This document shows, piece after piece, positions 1-8,523 of a stretch of 64,000 bases of DNA (position 1 is its first letter; each line of letters begins with the position of its first letter). The notes below the pieces were generated by a model. It ran no database searches. It saw only the letters and a list, made by a program, of their open reading frames with translations, and was not told where the DNA came from. This DNA is from Streptomyces venezuelae ATCC 10712 (GTDB lineage Bacteria > Actinomycetota > Actinomycetes > Streptomycetales > Streptomycetaceae): assembly GCF_008639165.1 (NCBI RefSeq), contig NZ_CP029197.1:4468001-4532000 (forward strand), read 5' to 3'. The translations under genes were made by a program, and so were the position numbers.

Positions 1-900
1 GTGCACCTCGTCGTAGACGATGAGCCCCCAGTCCCGGGAGTCGAACAGCTCCAGGTGGGGATAGATCCCCTTCCGCTTGGTCGTGAGCACCTGGTACGTG
101 GCGATGGTGACCGGCCGGATCTCCTTCTTCGTACCGCTGTACTCGCCGATCTCGTCCTCGGTGAGCGAGGTCCGCTTCACCAGCTCGTGCTTCCACTGGC
201 GGGCGGAGACGGTGTTGGTCACGAGGATGAGCGTGGTGGCCTTGGCCTGGGCCATCGCCCCGGCGCCGACGAGCGTCTTCCCGGCGCCGCAGGGCAGTAC
301 GACGACCCCGGACCCGCCGTGCCAGAACCCCTCGACGGCCTGCTTCTGGTACGGCCGCAGGGCCCAGCCGTCCTCGGCGAGGTCGATGCGATGCGCCTCG
401 CCGTCGACGTACCCGGCGAGGTCCTCGGCGGGCCAGCCCAGCTTCAGCAGGGTCTGCTTGATCTGCCCGCGCTCGGAGGGGTGCACGACGACGGTGTCGG
501 GGTCGATCCGCTCCCCGACGAGCGGCTGCACCTTCCGCGACCGCAGGATCTCCTCCAGGACGGGCCGGTCGGTGCTGGTCAGCACGAGCCCGTGGGCGGG
601 GTGCTTGGAGAGGGTGAGCCGGCCGTACCGGTCCATGGTCTCGGCGATGTCGACGAGCAGGGCGTGCGGGACGGGGTAGCGGGAGTACTCGACGAGCGCG
701 TCGACGACCTGCTCGGCGTCGTGCCCGGCGGCCCGCGCGTTCCACAGCCCGAGCGGCGTCAGCCGGTACGTGTGGATGTGCTCGGGCGCCCGCTCCAGCT
801 CGGCGAACGGCGCGATGGCCCGGCGGCAGTCGTCGGCGAGCTCGTGGTCGACCTCCAGGAGCAGCGTCTTGTCACTCTGGACGATGAGCGGTCCACTCAC
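1..900 (-). CDS. DNA repair helicase XPB-type (3' end beyond window)
   Basis: ATP-dependent SF2 DNA helicase of the bacterial XPB/Ssl2 group, expected to unwind damaged DNA in repair. The 300 residues present contain an N-terminal helicase-associated region (about 1-170), a Q-motif-like LRPYQ near 181, Walker A LPCGAGKT near 202-209, and a DEVH box that stops at the window edge, so the second RecA lobe lies outside. The GTG at 900 was chosen because GGAAGGA lies 8 nt upstream and MSGPLIVQSDK is the start I recall for Streptomyces homologues. It runs in the same direction as the helicase-associated gene at 1664-4189, which probably works in the same process. An open frame on the opposite strand over 1-900 is a shadow. 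Confidence 0.93.
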   Translation of the reverse strand, partial: MSGPLIVQSDKTLLLEVDHELADDCRRAIAPFAELERAPEHIHTYRLTPLGLWNARAAGHDAEQVVDALVEYSRYPVPHALLVDIAETMDRYGRLTLSKHPAHGLVLTSTDRPVLEEILRSRKVQPLVGERIDPDTVVVHPSERGQIKQTLLKLGWPAEDLAGYVDGEAHRIDLAEDGWALRPYQKQAVEGFWHGGSGVVVLPCGAGKTLVGAGAMAQAKATTLILVTNTVSARQWKHELVKRTSLTEDEIGEYSGTKKEIRPVTIATYQVLTTKRKGIYPHLELFDSRDWGLIVYDEVH

Positions 901-1032
901 GTGATCAGTCCTTCCGGCACCCGGCCGTTCCGTAACGACGGCCAATCCTCCAGTCTGCCTGATGCACGGCGGTTGTCGGTGGCTGCTGCCACACTGAAGG
1001 CGACCGGTTCCACGAGAGGGAGGTGGCGAGCG

Positions 1033-1611
1033 ATGAGCGTCGCGCATGATCCGCACTACGGGCCCTGGACCATAGAAGAAGTCCTGGCATTGCCGGAGGA
1101 CCGTGGTCAGCGTCGTGAACTGATGGGGGAAGCGCTCGTGATGTCTCCGGCTCCGGGAACCAAGCACCAGCGGGCGTCGTCGCGTCTCTGGAGTCTGCTG
1201 GATCGCGCCCTGCAGTCGGAGGGCGTGCCCGCCGAAGTCCTGGAAGCGGTCAACCTCATCCTGCCCGACGGGCTCTTCATCCCGGACATTGTGGTGGTCG
1301 AGGCGGCCGCCGCGGCAGAGAACCCGGTCACGTACGACGCCGACGACGTGCTGCTCGTCGTGGAGATCGTCTCGCCGTCGTCGTCCGGCCGCCGGACCGA
1401 CCGGCTGCTCAAGCCGCCGTACTACGCGGAGGCCGGCATCGAGCACCTGTGGCGCCTCGAACTGGAACCCGTGCCGACGCTGGTCGTCTGCGAGCTGCAG
1501 GACGGGCGGTACGTGGAGCGGACCGTCGCCGAGGCCGGGCGGACGACACTGATCGAGAAGCCGTTCCCGCTGGAGGTCGACCCGGCGGCCCTCGTCAGCC
1601 CGAGGACCTGA
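1033..1611 (+). CDS. Uma2 family (DUF820) endonuclease-like protein
   Basis: 192-residue protein of the Uma2/DUF820 family, a PD-(D/E)XK nuclease fold that is abundant in cyanobacteria and actinomycetes and has no settled function. Family features are the N-terminal WTIEEVLALPED, ELMGEALVMSPAPG, a central LPDGLFIPDIVVV strand carrying a candidate catalytic Asp, and VLLVVEIVSPSS with the Glu of the core, followed by RTDRLLKPPYYAEAGIEHLW. The ATG at 1033 has GAGAGGGAGG upstream. The gene lies convergent to the helicase-associated gene and is separated from it by a long perfect palindrome. Confidence 0.85.
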   Translation: MSVAHDPHYGPWTIEEVLALPEDRGQRRELMGEALVMSPAPGTKHQRASSRLWSLLDRALQSEGVPAEVLEAVNLILPDGLFIPDIVVVEAAAAAENPVTYDADDVLLVVEIVSPSSSGRRTDRLLKPPYYAEAGIEHLWRLELEPVPTLVVCELQDGRYVERTVAEAGRTTLIEKPFPLEVDPAALVSPRT

Positions 1612-1615
1612 GGCC

Positions 1616-1659
1616 TGTCCTGCGGACTCCGGGCCGGCCGGCCCGGAGTCCGCAGGACA
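1616..1659. terminator. Perfect 44-bp palindrome, likely bidirectional terminator
   Basis: The arm TGTCCTGCGGACTCCGGGCC and its exact complement meet with no unpaired centre. The site lies between the convergent ends of the Uma2 gene (1611) and the helicase-associated gene (1664). It lacks a T tract, as is common for Streptomyces hairpin terminators. Confidence 0.7.
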
Positions 1660-1663
1660 CGTC

Positions 1664-4189
1664 CTACACCTGGTCGTCCGCCAGTTCCGCCACGCCCGTG
1701 ATGCGGTGGAGGGGGTAGGTGCGGACCTCGTCGGCCGTGTGGTCGTAGGCCGTGACGAAGCCGCCCTCCACCCGGACCGGGGCGATGACCCGCTGGCTCG
1801 CGCCGCCCTCCGCGTTCACGTAGCCGATCCAGACCGCCGAACCCGTCATCGCCGCCGCCTGGACCGTCGCCAGGGTCTCCGCCGCCGAGGTGCGCGGGAG
1901 GGCGCCCGCCGCCGTCGGGGCCGCCGCCGGTTCCTTGCGGACCGCCGTCGCCGCCCGGTCGCCCGCCCGGATCGCACGGACCGCCGCGCCGAGCAGCGTC
2001 GTGTCGGGCGCGGGCGGGCCGTCCGGGACCGGCACCGGGGCCGTACGGGCGGGCGTGCGGTACGCGTCCGCGCGGGTGATCAGGACGTCACCGGTCGCCG
2101 ACTCGGCCGCCGGCGCGTACCCCATCGACCGCAGTCCTTCGAGCAGCGACGCCGGGTCCGTCTGCGCTGCCAGCACCGTCGGCGCGAGTCTGCGCAGGCC
2201 CAGCGAGGACGAGCGGCGGTCCGCCAGGATCTCGCCGAGGACCGTGTCGTCGTCGCAGCGCACGTACGCCGACGCCGCCCCCACCCGCAGATGCCCGTGC
2301 CGGCGCGCCACGTCGTCCACGAGGTACGTGAGCGGCTGCGGGACCGGCGTCCTGGCGTGCGCCTTCAGGAACTCGTGCAGATCCGTCGCGGTCTGCCCGG
2401 AGTCGAGCGCCCGCCGTACGGACCCGGGCGTGAAGCGGTACACCGTCGCCCCGCCCTTCGACTCCACGTCCGCGAGCACCGCGAGCGCGTCCGCGAGCGG
2501 CCGCCGCAGCGGCCCCGGCGCCACCGCCGTCAGGTCCGCCTGCAGCAGCACGTGGTCGACGGCCTCCGGGAGGAGCGGCGCAAGCAGCGTCGCCGCCCGC
2601 CCCGCCGCCACCGCCGGCTCGACGCCGCCGCCCGGCTCCCCGGGCGACGCTGCCTCCGCCAGCGGCAGGTTCAGCAGCGCCCGCGCGGGCCCCGACAGCG
2701 CACCCCGCCCGGTCAGGCCCAGCAGCTCCGCCTCCGCCAGCGTCCAGCGGGCCAGCCGCGACCGCAGGTCGTCCCCGTCCCCGGCCGCCGCGGCGCCTCT
2801 CAGCGGGCGCTCCCACCGCAGCCGCGCGAACAGCGACTCCGGTTCCACCGCCGACCCCGGCGGCAGCGTCGCCAGCAGCCCCAGCACCCGGTGCCGCACC
2901 TCCGGCGCGGGCGCCCGGTCCAGGTCGGGGCCGAGCGCCGACAGCGCCCGGCCCTTCGCGTCCTGGCCGCCGACCAGACCGGGCGTCCGCGTCGCCGACA
3001 GCCACGGCGTGACCAGCAGCGCCCAGCGCTCGGCCGGCGGAAGGTCGAGCCAGTCGTCGTACGCCGGCGTCGGCGCGTACCGCTCGTCAGCCTCTCCGTC
3101 CGACGCCAGGAGCCCCGCCCCGTAACAGAGCTCGAGCCAGAACGCCGCCGTCTCCTCCGACACGTCGAGCGCCGCCGCCGTCCGCTTGAGGTCCCGCACG
3201 GCGAGCCCGCCCGCGCGCAGCACCGGCGGCCCGCCCCGGTCCCAGGACTTCAGCAGCTCCTCGACCGTCGCGAGCGCCAGCTGCGCCTGCCCGGCCGCCG
3301 CACTGTCCACAACCTGGGGACGGTACTCGCGCAGCACCGCCGGCTCCGGCGCACGCGGCTCCGGCGACCGGTGCGCCCGCCCGCCCCGCAGATGCAGCGC
3401 CACCTCCCTCGGCAGCACCATCGTCCGCGGCGACACCGGCAGCAGCAGACCGTGGTCGCGCAGCCACTGCACCGGCGCCGCCGGCTTCGCCGTCACCTCG
3501 CCGTACGGCGGACCCCACACCAGCCGGTCGAGCACCGCGAGCGCCTCCGGCGGCGCCGTGTCGAGCAGCGCGCCCATCCGCGCCCGGTCCGTGAACAGCG
3601 CCGTCAGCGCCGCCACCGCCGACACCGCGTCATGCGTCGCGGACAGCCCGGCCGCCGCGATGATCTCCTGCACCCGGCCCGGCGACATCCCCGACGTCGC
3701 CTCCGCGACCGTCGGCCCGAGCCCCGTCGGCGACGGGTGCTGCGCCGACGGCGCGAGCAGCTCCCGTGCCGTCCGCACCAGCCGCAGCCGGTCGTCCTCG
3801 CCCCACACCAGCGCCTGCTCGCGCAGCAGCGCCACCGCGCCCGGCAGCGCCGCCTCGATCTCCGGATCGCCCTCGTCGCCGGTGAGCAGCCCGAGGAGTA
3901 CGGGGTACGGGGCCGGGTCCGGGGCCACGGCGAGCGCTTCGGCCGTCTGGAGGGCGAACCGGTCGAGCCGCTCCAGGGCCCGCACCACCGACCCCCGCGT
4001 CCCGGCGCGCGTCGCCAGCTGCGTGAGGTCGTTCGGCACGGGATTCAACAGGTCGGGCCGGGCCCGCAACAGCGCGGCGAGCCCCTCGTCGCCCCGCGCG
4101 CGCAGCGCCTCCGCGAGCGTGCGCGGCGCCGCGGCGGCGCCAGATACCTCGGGCACGTGCGCCTCCCGGTCGAGCTCACCGATCCCCAT
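1664..4189 (-). CDS. Helicase-associated (Helicase_C_3) protein with WYL-like C-terminus
   Basis: 841-residue protein with no Walker motifs of its own. The central and C-terminal part, around LRRLAPTVLAAQTDPASLLEGLRSMGYAP, matches the XPB/Ssl2 helicase-associated Helicase_C_3 domain. The last about 70 residues (AVWIGYVNAEGGASQ, VRTYPLHRITGVAEL) look like a WYL-type ligand or nucleic-acid sensing domain. The N-terminal half is Ala/Leu-rich helical repeat. The ATG at 4189 (MGIGELDREAHVPEV) was chosen just after the divergent promoter gap with the membrane-protein gene. It lies upstream of, and in the same direction as, the XPB helicase, so a shared repair or stress role is a reasonable inference. 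The opposite strand is open over most of this gene, an effect of high GC. Confidence 0.85.
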   Translation of the reverse strand: MGIGELDREAHVPEVSGAAAAPRTLAEALRARGDEGLAALLRARPDLLNPVPNDLTQLATRAGTRGSVVRALERLDRFALQTAEALAVAPDPAPYPVLLGLLTGDEGDPEIEAALPGAVALLREQALVWGEDDRLRLVRTARELLAPSAQHPSPTGLGPTVAEATSGMSPGRVQEIIAAAGLSATHDAVSAVAALTALFTDRARMGALLDTAPPEALAVLDRLVWGPPYGEVTAKPAAPVQWLRDHGLLLPVSPRTMVLPREVALHLRGGRAHRSPEPRAPEPAVLREYRPQVVDSAAAGQAQLALATVEELLKSWDRGGPPVLRAGGLAVRDLKRTAAALDVSEETAAFWLELCYGAGLLASDGEADERYAPTPAYDDWLDLPPAERWALLVTPWLSATRTPGLVGGQDAKGRALSALGPDLDRAPAPEVRHRVLGLLATLPPGSAVEPESLFARLRWERPLRGAAAAGDGDDLRSRLARWTLAEAELLGLTGRGALSGPARALLNLPLAEAASPGEPGGGVEPAVAAGRAATLLAPLLPEAVDHVLLQADLTAVAPGPLRRPLADALAVLADVESKGGATVYRFTPGSVRRALDSGQTATDLHEFLKAHARTPVPQPLTYLVDDVARRHGHLRVGAASAYVRCDDDTVLGEILADRRSSSLGLRRLAPTVLAAQTDPASLLEGLRSMGYAPAAESATGDVLITRADAYRTPARTAPVPVPDGPPAPDTTLLGAAVRAIRAGDRAATAVRKEPAAAPTAAGALPRTSAAETLATVQAAAMTGSAVWIGYVNAEGGASQRVIAPVRVEGGFVTAYDHTADEVRTYPLHRITGVAELADDQV

Positions 4190-4261
4190 CCGGACCACGT
4201 TAGCCGCTGCGCAGGCGCTAACGTCGGGCCGTACCGGGCGAACCGGCCGTGGAGGGGCACC

Positions 4262-5359
4262 GTGGGGATCGAGAGCGACCAGTTGGTCTACGACTATCTG
4301 AGCCGGGTCGGCGATCTGGCTCAGCAGCGCCAGCTGCCGGCGAGCGAGCGGATGCGGCTGGTCTCGACGCTCCGGAACGAGATCGACCGCCGCCGTGCCA
4401 CGTACGGCGAGGAGAGCCCGGCGGCGGTGCGCCGCATCCTCGGCACCCTGGGCACGCCGGACGAGGTCGTGGAACGCGCGGAGGGCCCGGGCGCGCCGCC
4501 CGCGCCCTCCGCCCCGGCCCCGGCACCGGTGCCGAAGCCCCGCAAGGAGGGCCGCCCGGGGCGCGCCGGGCGCGCCGCGGGGTGGCTGCCGGGGAGCCGG
4601 CGGTCCCGCGAGGGGTCGGGAAAGCCGAAGTCCGCGCCGCGGACGCCGGCGCCCGGCGCGTCGGCGCCCGTCGCGTCCGTGTCCGGCGCCCCCGCCGGGG
4701 CCGACGCCCCGGCCGCGAGCGACCTGACCGGCCTCGACGCCACCGGCGGCCTCCTCGACGACACCTCGGACTGGTGGCAGCAGGAGGACCCGGCCGAAGG
4801 CCTCCCGGGGTTCGTCGGCGGGGTCGAGCGCCCTGACCTCTTCGAGGAACCCGTCCCGGACGAGGACGAGCACGAGGACGGGGAGGGCGACGAGGAGGAC
4901 GACGCCGAGGCCCCCTCGAGGGGCCGCCGCCTGGCCCGGGTCCTCCTCCGCCGCAAGCCCCGGGCAGCTGCGGAGGCGTACGGGACGGAGGAGGAGCCCG
5001 ACGCGGCCCCCGTCTCCCGTCTCCGCCTCGCCAACCCCTTCGTCCTGCTCGCCGCCCTGCTCCTGCTCGGCGGCGCGCTGTTCGGTTCGCCCGTCGTCCT
5101 CGCCCTGGGCTGGCTCCTCGCCTACGGCTCCCGCCGCCTCACCCCCGGCGAGGTCAAGGCCGCCGTCCTGGTGATCCCGGGCCTGGCCGCCGCGTCGGGT
5201 GTCGTCTGGCTGTGGGGAAGGGTGGAGGGCCGCTGGGGAGACCCGGTCGGGGCGGGCGGGGAGGCGATGGGCGCGGCGGTCTCGGAGACCTGGCCCTGGG
5301 CCCTGCGCGGCGCCGCGGTGGCCTCGGCCCTGTTCCTGATCTGGCGCTCCCGCCGCTGA
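4262..5359 (+). CDS. HAAS-type signalling/membrane protein
   Basis: 365-residue protein. The N-terminus (VGIESDQLVYDYLSRVGDLA, then ERMRLVSTLRNEIDRRR and RRILGTLGTPDEVVERAE) resembles the HAAS domain (helical alpha-alpha subdomain) of actinobacterial sensor or regulatory membrane proteins. A long Pro/Ala and then acidic linker (about residues 80-245) follows. The C-terminus has three hydrophobic segments, for example PFVLLAALLLLGGALF, VVLALGWLLAYGS and AAVLVIPGLAAASGVVWLW. GTG at 4262 is preceded by GGAGGGG at 4-nt spacing. It is divergent from the helicase-associated gene with only 72 bp between them. Function unknown. Confidence 0.75.
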   Translation: MGIESDQLVYDYLSRVGDLAQQRQLPASERMRLVSTLRNEIDRRRATYGEESPAAVRRILGTLGTPDEVVERAEGPGAPPAPSAPAPAPVPKPRKEGRPGRAGRAAGWLPGSRRSREGSGKPKSAPRTPAPGASAPVASVSGAPAGADAPAASDLTGLDATGGLLDDTSDWWQQEDPAEGLPGFVGGVERPDLFEEPVPDEDEHEDGEGDEEDDAEAPSRGRRLARVLLRRKPRAAAEAYGTEEEPDAAPVSRLRLANPFVLLAALLLLGGALFGSPVVLALGWLLAYGSRRLTPGEVKAAVLVIPGLAAASGVVWLWGRVEGRWGDPVGAGGEAMGAAVSETWPWALRGAAVASALFLIWRSRR

Positions 5360-5376
5360 GACCGCGGCAGGCACCC

Positions 5377-5395
5377 GCCGCCCAGAGCGGGCGGC
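5377..5395. terminator. Short hairpin between convergent genes
   Basis: GCCGCCC and GGGCGGC form a 7-bp GC stem around AGAGC in the gap between the HAAS protein and the ABC ATPase gene. It may serve as a terminator, but the stem is short. Confidence 0.35.
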
Positions 5396-5463
5396 CGCGT
5401 AACGCCCCGGCGCAGGCCCGGACGGTCACCCCTTCGCCGCGCCCGCCCCCGCCGCTCCGGGCC

Positions 5464-6306
5464 TCAGCCCTTGACCGTGTCCGTACCCGCGCTCGTCACC
5501 GCACCGGCACCCGCCCCGTCCCCCTCCCACGGCGCCCCCGGCACCACCAGGGGTGACCCCGTCACCGGGTCCGGGACCACGACCGACGACAACCCGAACA
5601 CATCCCGTACGAGCTGCTCCGTCACGATCTCCGACGGCGGGCCCTCCGCGACCACCCGGCCCGCCTTCATCGCGACCAGGTGGTCGGCGTACCGGGCGGC
5701 CTGGTTCAGGTCGTGGAGGACGACGACGACCGTGCGGCCGCGCAGCCGGTTGAGGCGGCGCACCAGGTCGAGGACCTCGACCTGGTGGGAGATGTCCAGG
5801 TAGGTGGTCGGCTCGTCGAGGAGCAGCAGGTCCGTCTCCTGGGCGAGGGCCATCGCGATCCACACCCGCTGCCGCTGCCCGCCCGACAGCTCGTCCACGG
5901 ACCGGTCGGCGAGCGCGGCCACGTCCGTGCGGTCCATGGCCTCGGTGACCGCCCGCTCGTCCTCCTCCGACCACTGCTTCCACCAGGCCTGATGGGGCTG
6001 GCGGCCGCGTGAGACGAGGTCGGCGACGGTGATCGCCTCGGGGGCGACCGGGGTCTGCGGGAGCAGCCCGATGGAGCGGGCGATCCGCTTCGTCGGGAGC
6101 TTGGCGAGCTCCTCCCCGTCGAGGAGGACCGCGCCGCCCGCCGGCCTGAGGAGCCGTCCGAGGGCCCGCAGGGTGGTGGACTTGCCGCAGGCGTTGGGGC
6201 CGACGATCACGGTCACCTTGCCGTCGGGGATCGCCAGGTCCAGCTCGTGGACGACGGTGCGGTCCTCGTAGGCGAGCGTCAGCTCGCGCGCGGTCAGCCT
6301 GCTCAC
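5464..6306 (-). CDS. Ferric-siderophore ABC transporter ATP-binding protein
   Basis: 280-residue ATPase of the FecE/FepC type that powers uptake of ferric siderophores, or less likely cobalamin or heme. Visible motifs are Walker A GPNACGKST (about 36-44), Q-loop LLPQT, signature LSGGQRQR (about 140-147), Walker B LLLLDEPT and the switch His in VVVLHDLNQ. The GTG at 6306 has a full AGGAGGT Shine-Dalgarno 5 nt upstream and overlaps the TGA of the upstream permease (GTGA), indicating translational coupling. It is the last gene of a three-gene operon. The C-terminal 40 residues are a Gly/Ala-rich tail longer than usual for the family. Confidence 0.93.
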   Translation of the reverse strand: MSRLTARELTLAYEDRTVVHELDLAIPDGKVTVIVGPNACGKSTTLRALGRLLRPAGGAVLLDGEELAKLPTKRIARSIGLLPQTPVAPEAITVADLVSRGRQPHQAWWKQWSEEDERAVTEAMDRTDVAALADRSVDELSGGQRQRVWIAMALAQETDLLLLDEPTTYLDISHQVEVLDLVRRLNRLRGRTVVVVLHDLNQAARYADHLVAMKAGRVVAEGPPSEIVTEQLVRDVFGLSSVVVPDPVTGSPLVVPGAPWEGDGAGAGAVTSAGTDTVKG

Positions 6307-7370
6307 GCTTTACCTCCTGAGGATCCGGCGGCTCGGCTCCGGACGATGAGCCAGATCAGATACGGGGCGCCGACCGCCGCCGTGAGGACTCCCACGGGCA
6401 GTTCGACGGGGGAGAAGAGCCGCCGGCCGACGAGGTCGGCGAGGACGACGACCACGGCGCCGGCCAGGGCCGAGCAGAGCAGCGGGATCTGCGCGGTGCG
6501 GGTCATCCGGCGGGCGATCTGCGGGGCGAGCAGGGCGACGAAGTCGACCGGGCCCGCGACGCCCGTGGCCACGGACGCGAGGACGACGCCGACGGCGACG
6601 AGCCCGAGCCTGACCGGCCCGAGCCGTACGCCGAGCGCGGTCGCCGTGTCGTCGTCGAGGGAGACGGTCCGCTGCGCGCGGGCCGCCCACAGCACGGCGG
6701 GCAGCATGAGCAGCAGCGTCCAGCGGATCGGCGCGGACTCGTCCCAGCCGCGGCCGTTGAGCGAGCCGGTCATCCAGATCTGCGCCTGCTGGGCGACGAG
6801 GTAGTCGCCCTTGGTCATGAAGAGGGTGGTGAGCGAGCGCAGCGCGATCGCGAAGCCGATGCCGATGAGGACGAACCGGGTCGCGTGCAGCCCGCCGCGC
6901 CACGCGAACGCGTACACGAGCGCCGCGGCGAGCACGCCGCCGGCGATCGAGAGGTACGGCAGCACGGTGTACGAGGTGAGCCCGAAGGTCATCGCGGCGA
7001 CGGTGACCGCCCCCGCGCCCTGGCTGATGCCGATGATGTCGGGGCTGGCGAGCGGGTTGCGGGCGACGGTCTGGATGAGCGCGCCCGCCACGCCGAACGC
7101 GGCGCCGACGGCGAGCGCGACGACGAGCCGGGGCTCGCGCAGCTCCGCCACGACGAACGCCGACGGCGACGGCTGCCCGAGCAGGACGCGGAGGACCTCG
7201 GAGGGGCCGACGAACCGCTCGCCGACGCAGAGGTACGCCACCGAGGACGCGGCCAGGAGCAGCAGCAGGCCCACGGCGACGAGCGCCGAGCGCCGGTGGA
7301 CCAGGAAGGAGGCCCGTCCGGCGCGGACGGTGCCGTACCCGGCGGGGCGTACGAGGGTCGGCGCGGTCAT
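6303..7370 (-). CDS. FecCD-family siderophore permease, second subunit
   Basis: 355-residue integral membrane permease of the BtuC/FecCD family, the translocation partner of the ATPase at 5464. Family features include VAELREPRLVVALAVGAAFG, the ARNPLASPDIIGISQGAG signature, VGPVDFVALLAPQIAR-like segment (here AGPVDFVALLAPQIARRM), and GRRLFSPVELPVGVLTA near the C-terminus. About nine to ten hydrophobic segments are visible. The start at 7370 overlaps the stop of the first permease by 4 bp (ATGA). It belongs to the same operon and is presumably iron-regulated through the site at 8394. Confidence 0.92.
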   Translation of the reverse strand: MTAPTLVRPAGYGTVRAGRASFLVHRRSALVAVGLLLLLAASSVAYLCVGERFVGPSEVLRVLLGQPSPSAFVVAELREPRLVVALAVGAAFGVAGALIQTVARNPLASPDIIGISQGAGAVTVAAMTFGLTSYTVLPYLSIAGGVLAAALVYAFAWRGGLHATRFVLIGIGFAIALRSLTTLFMTKGDYLVAQQAQIWMTGSLNGRGWDESAPIRWTLLLMLPAVLWAARAQRTVSLDDDTATALGVRLGPVRLGLVAVGVVLASVATGVAGPVDFVALLAPQIARRMTRTAQIPLLCSALAGAVVVVLADLVGRRLFSPVELPVGVLTAAVGAPYLIWLIVRSRAAGSSGGKA

Positions 7371-8371
7371 GCCGGCACCGCCTTCCGGCGGACCAGGGTG
7401 ACGAGGAACGGCACCCCGATGAGCGCGGTCATGACCCCGGCGGGCACCTCGCCCGGCGGGAACACGATCCGCCCGGCGACGTCCGCCACGAGCAGCATCA
7501 CCGGCCCGATGATCGCGGCCATCGGAAGCACCCAGCGGTGGTCGGAGCCGACGACGGCGCGCGCGATGTGCGGGACGGCGAGTCCGACGAAGGCGACGGG
7601 CCCGGCGGCCGCGACGCCCGCCCCGGTGAGGACGGTCGCGCCGACGCCGCCGACGATCCGCACGGTCGCGACCCGCTGTCCGAGGCCCTTGGCGACGTCC
7701 TCGCCGAGCGCGAGCGCGTCGAGACCGCGCGCCACGGACACCACGAGCACCGCGCCGACCAGCAGGAACGGCCAGATCTGGCCGACGATCTGGGCGTCGC
7801 GCCCGTCGAGGGAGCCGATCTGCCAGAACCGGAACTCGTCGAGCGCGGAGGCCCTGGTGGTGAGGATGCCGGTGGTGACGGAGAGCAGCAGGGCGTTGAT
7901 CGCGGCCCCGCCGAGCGCCAGCTTCACCGGTGTCGCCCCGCCGCGCCCGCTGGAGGCGACGGCGTGGACGGCGACGGCGGCGAGCGCGGCGCCGGCGAAG
8001 GCGAACCACACGTATCCGGTGAGCGTGTGCACCCCGAAGAAGGCGATGGCGAGGACGACGCCGACGGAGGAGCCCTGGCTGAGGCCGAGGATGCCGGGGT
8101 CGGCGATCGGGTTCCGGGTGATGCCCTGGAGGGCGGTTCCGGCGAGCGCGAGCGCGGCGCCGACCATGAGTCCGATGACGGTACGCGGGACGCGGAGCTG
8201 CCGTACGACCTCGGCGTCGGGGCTCGTGCCGCCGTGCAGCAGGGCGTCGAGGACCGTGGTGGGGGCGATGGCGCGGGCGCCGACGGCGAGGCTGAGGAGG
8301 ACGGCGACGAGCAGGGCGACGAGAGCCGCCGAGGTCGCGAGGACCCGTCTGGTACGGAAAGCGGCTGGCAT
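7367..8371 (-). CDS. FecCD-family siderophore permease, first subunit
   Basis: 334-residue FecCD permease, the first gene of the importer operon. Recognisable elements are VVRQLRVPRTVIGLMVGAAL, GITRNPIADPGILGLSQGSS, AGPVAFVGLAVPHIARAVVG and GRIVFPPGEVPAGVMTALIG, all hallmarks of heterodimeric FecC/FecD-type channels. About nine transmembrane helices are expected. The ATG at 8371 lies some 20 bp downstream of a degenerate iron box. No substrate-binding lipoprotein is encoded next to the operon, so the siderophore-binding subunit must lie elsewhere. Confidence 0.92.
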   Translation of the reverse strand: MPAAFRTRRVLATSAALVALLVAVLLSLAVGARAIAPTTVLDALLHGGTSPDAEVVRQLRVPRTVIGLMVGAALALAGTALQGITRNPIADPGILGLSQGSSVGVVLAIAFFGVHTLTGYVWFAFAGAALAAVAVHAVASSGRGGATPVKLALGGAAINALLLSVTTGILTTRASALDEFRFWQIGSLDGRDAQIVGQIWPFLLVGAVLVVSVARGLDALALGEDVAKGLGQRVATVRIVGGVGATVLTGAGVAAAGPVAFVGLAVPHIARAVVGSDHRWVLPMAAIIGPVMLLVADVAGRIVFPPGEVPAGVMTALIGVPFLVTLVRRKAVPA

Positions 8372-8393
8372 CAGGACCCATCGGGTGGTTTGG

Positions 8394-8412
8394 TAAGGCT
8401 TGGCTCAGTGTA
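8394..8412 (-). promoter_or_regulatory. Degenerate DmdR/IdeR-like iron box
   Basis: On the + strand the site reads TAAGGCTTGGCTCAGTGTA. The first 14 positions match 11 of the actinobacterial iron-box consensus TTAGGTTAGGCTCACCTAA, while the distal half is poor. It lies directly upstream of the siderophore importer operon, where DmdR1/IdeR repression would be expected. Confidence 0.45.
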
Positions 8413-8523
8413 AGCAGCACCCATCATCGAACACCTGGCCCGGAGGTCCCCCGAAGGGGTCCCCGCGCGGCCCGGGAAGGACCCCCGGAGGGGCCCCGGG
8501 AACGACCCCCGACAATGGGGCCC

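Noticed and set aside
1..900. Long + strand frame running from position 1 into the Uma2 gene
   Set aside because: The minus strand encodes a clear XPB helicase with Walker A and DEVH box; only the part from 1033 is real on the + strand.
1706..4261. Very long open frame on the + strand opposite the helicase-associated gene
   Set aside because: Arg/Pro/His-rich translation without domains; the minus-strand product has clear family matches. Open antisense frames are usual at this GC content. The true + gene begins at 4262.
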